DNA of 7,781 bases. Source: Betaproteobacteria bacterium (GTDB taxonomy: Bacteria; Pseudomonadota; Gammaproteobacteria; Burkholderiales; Methylophilaceae). Location of the stretch: positions 1-7,781 of the forward strand of contig RFPQ01000030.1 in assembly GCA_009926035.1 (NCBI GenBank), in the 5' to 3' direction. This document shows positions 7,501-7,781 of this stretch, one piece after another. Below the pieces are notes generated by a model. That model had not been told where the DNA came from, ran no database searches, and was given only the letters and a program-made list of their open reading frames with translations. A program made the position numbers and the translations under genes. The stretch's first letter is position 1; each line of letters opens with the position of its first letter.

Positions 7501-7781
7501 GAGCCCTCCTTGGCATTGAGGATGATAAAGTTGTGCCTGTGATTCGAAACCTACAAAAAATTAATGAAGATTCAGACGCAGTGTTTTATTTCCCTGGATG
7601 TGGATCTGAGAGACTTTTCTCTCAAGTAGGATTAGCGACTCAAGCGATGTTATATGAAGTTGGTGCTATTACTGTTCTTCCTCCAGGTTATTTATGCTGC
7701 GGCTACCCACAAACATCATCTGGCAATCATGATAAAGGCCAAAAAATAACTTCAGATAATCGCGTTCAGTTTCATAGAGTA
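4503..7781 (+). CDS. Giant FAD/Fe-S 2-hydroxyacid dehydrogenase, YdiJ-like with DUF3683-type N-terminus (3'-truncated)
   Basis: This is probably a membrane-associated or cytosolic flavoenzyme that oxidises a D-2-hydroxyacid (D-lactate or D-2-hydroxyglutarate type) and passes electrons through Fe-S clusters toward quinone. The frame is open for 1093 codons and runs off the window; relatives are about 1,250-1,300 residues, so the C-terminus is missing. Order: DUF3683-like region (about 15-115, with [21 protein letters not shown]); charged helical linker (115-160); FAD-binding PCMH domain with P206[11 protein letters not shown] and D278[15 protein letters not shown]-oxidase C-terminal domain ending in H696-[10 protein letters not shown]741-EHGIG and [14 protein letters not shown]; two 4Fe-4S sites, C818/C821/C824/C828 and C880/C883/C886/C890-P; and a CCG domain, C1033 with C1065-C1066-G. 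A helical insertion occupies about 575-690. ATG 4503 places the DUF3683 motif at the usual distance. The architecture is certain; the substrate is not. Confidence 0.92.
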   Translation, partial: MNAPTLKSIFKTQPFPINRLREIPYNYTSFSDREIVIRFLGENIWNILNELRDERKTGRSARMLFEVLGDLWVVNRNPYLQDDLLENPKRLKALVDAMYHRIHSIEERSSGNAKVMELAEAANKAVKTFESDFKLVKKLRRKIFSKLKKLTKKDNIQFDGLARVSHVTDATDWRVEYPFVVINPDHEEEIAHIVKACIDLELTIIPRGGGTGYTGGAIPLTPFSAVINTEKLDDISNVEYQNLPGVSERVPVVKCGAGVVTRRAMEMATNNGLEFACDPTSADACCIGGNIAMNAGGKKAVLWGTALDNLASWKMVDPDGNWVEIERLNHNLGKIHDVDLVRFKISRYKPNGKDLIDEPEILEIPGSSFRKIGLGKDVTDKFLSGLPGVQKEGCDGLITSGTFILHKMPKYIRTVCLEFFGNVSHAVPAIVEIKDYLDQSDSTLLAGLEHMDERYIKAVGYSTKAARQERPRMVLIADIASDDEDAVGLSASQIVQIANSRDGEGFIAVSPDARKRFWLDRARTAAIAKHTNAFKINEDVVIPLPKLGEYSDGIERINIELSIKNKLKLLDDLETFIEQDKFIYEEEGLNSDPELNQVKQKMSIDLIHGLREKWGQMLDNLDSPLSTLLERHDDIEYKYENIFRAIQSYDLRISWKKELKEPLHEIFSGREYQSFLLKLDQIHKNTLKGRVFIALHMHAGDGNVHTNIPVNSDDYQMMQEAHEAVARVMALARSLNGVISGEHGIGITKMEFLDESTIEAFEKYKNKVDPFGHFNKGKLLPGSGLENAYTPSFGLLEQESIIMEQSAIGEIADSISDCLRCGKCKPVCTTHVPRSNLLYSPRNKILATSLLIEAFLYEEQTRRGISIKHFDEFNDVADHCTVCHKCLNPCPVDIDFGDVSIAMRNFLREQGKRHFSPGTALAMSYLNMKDPVTIKIMRTLMVDFGYKAQQAGHNLLKKLGGINLFKNNPPSTIGKAPIKSQIVHFLNRPMPKNMPTKTSRALLGIEDDKVVPVIRNLQKINEDSDAVFYFPGCGSERLFSQVGLATQAMLYEVGAITVLPPGYLCCGYPQTSSGNHDKGQKITSDNRVQFHRV

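Noticed and set aside
1..7781. Search for CRISPR arrays, insertion sequences, tRNA genes, defence or toxin-antitoxin systems
   Set aside because: No tandem repeats with spacers, transposase motifs, cloverleaf sequences or toxin-like small genes were seen; almost all DNA is accounted for by housekeeping genes.

Overview
This window looks like an ordinary core-genome stretch of an AT-rich, streamlined betaproteobacterium. The best guess is the Methylophilales (OM43 or Methylopumilus-like methylotrophs). The guess rests on strongly A/T-biased third codon positions, very short or negative gene spacings, and a betaproteobacterial gene set: the CtaA-CtaB pair, HemJ of the 'WFNEVPV' type, and a giant FAD/Fe-S protein with an N-terminal DUF3683-like region. 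The genus is an inference from memory of families, not a search result. No tRNA, rRNA, insertion sequence, phage gene or CRISPR array was seen.

Layout. (1) Positions 2-2953, plus strand, form a tight run of four genes: the 3' part of ctaA/COX15 (heme A synthase), ctaB (heme O synthase, overlapping ctaA by 8 bases), a membrane-anchored cytochrome c5-type protein, and apaH (Ap4A hydrolase). (2) Positions 2954-4299, minus strand, form a two-gene unit transcribed toward apaH: hemJ (protoporphyrinogen IX oxidase), then an AdoK-like PfkB-family kinase, joined by a 4-base ATGA overlap. The kinase and apaH stop codons abut with no spacer. (3) Positions 4300-4502 are a divergent intergenic region with a good sigma70-type promoter candidate and a 7-bp-arm palindrome just upstream of it. 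(4) From 4503 to the window end, plus strand, one reading frame stays open for 1093 codons and runs off the edge. It encodes a YdiJ-like flavin and iron-sulfur 2-hydroxyacid dehydrogenase.

How the genes fit together. CtaB converts heme B to heme O and CtaA converts heme O to heme A for the aa3-type cytochrome oxidase, while HemJ acts one step before heme B. The cytochrome c5-like protein could deliver electrons to that oxidase, and the FAD/Fe-S enzyme probably feeds electrons from a D-2-hydroxyacid into the respiratory chain. ApaH and the kinase both act on adenosine compounds. The respiratory/heme theme is plausible, but apart from CtaA-CtaB no functional link between neighbours is proven by the sequence. 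I see no previously undescribed system here. The most useful leads are the architecture of the giant oxidoreductase, the actinobacterial-type adenosine kinase, and the palindrome/promoter at 4429-4478.
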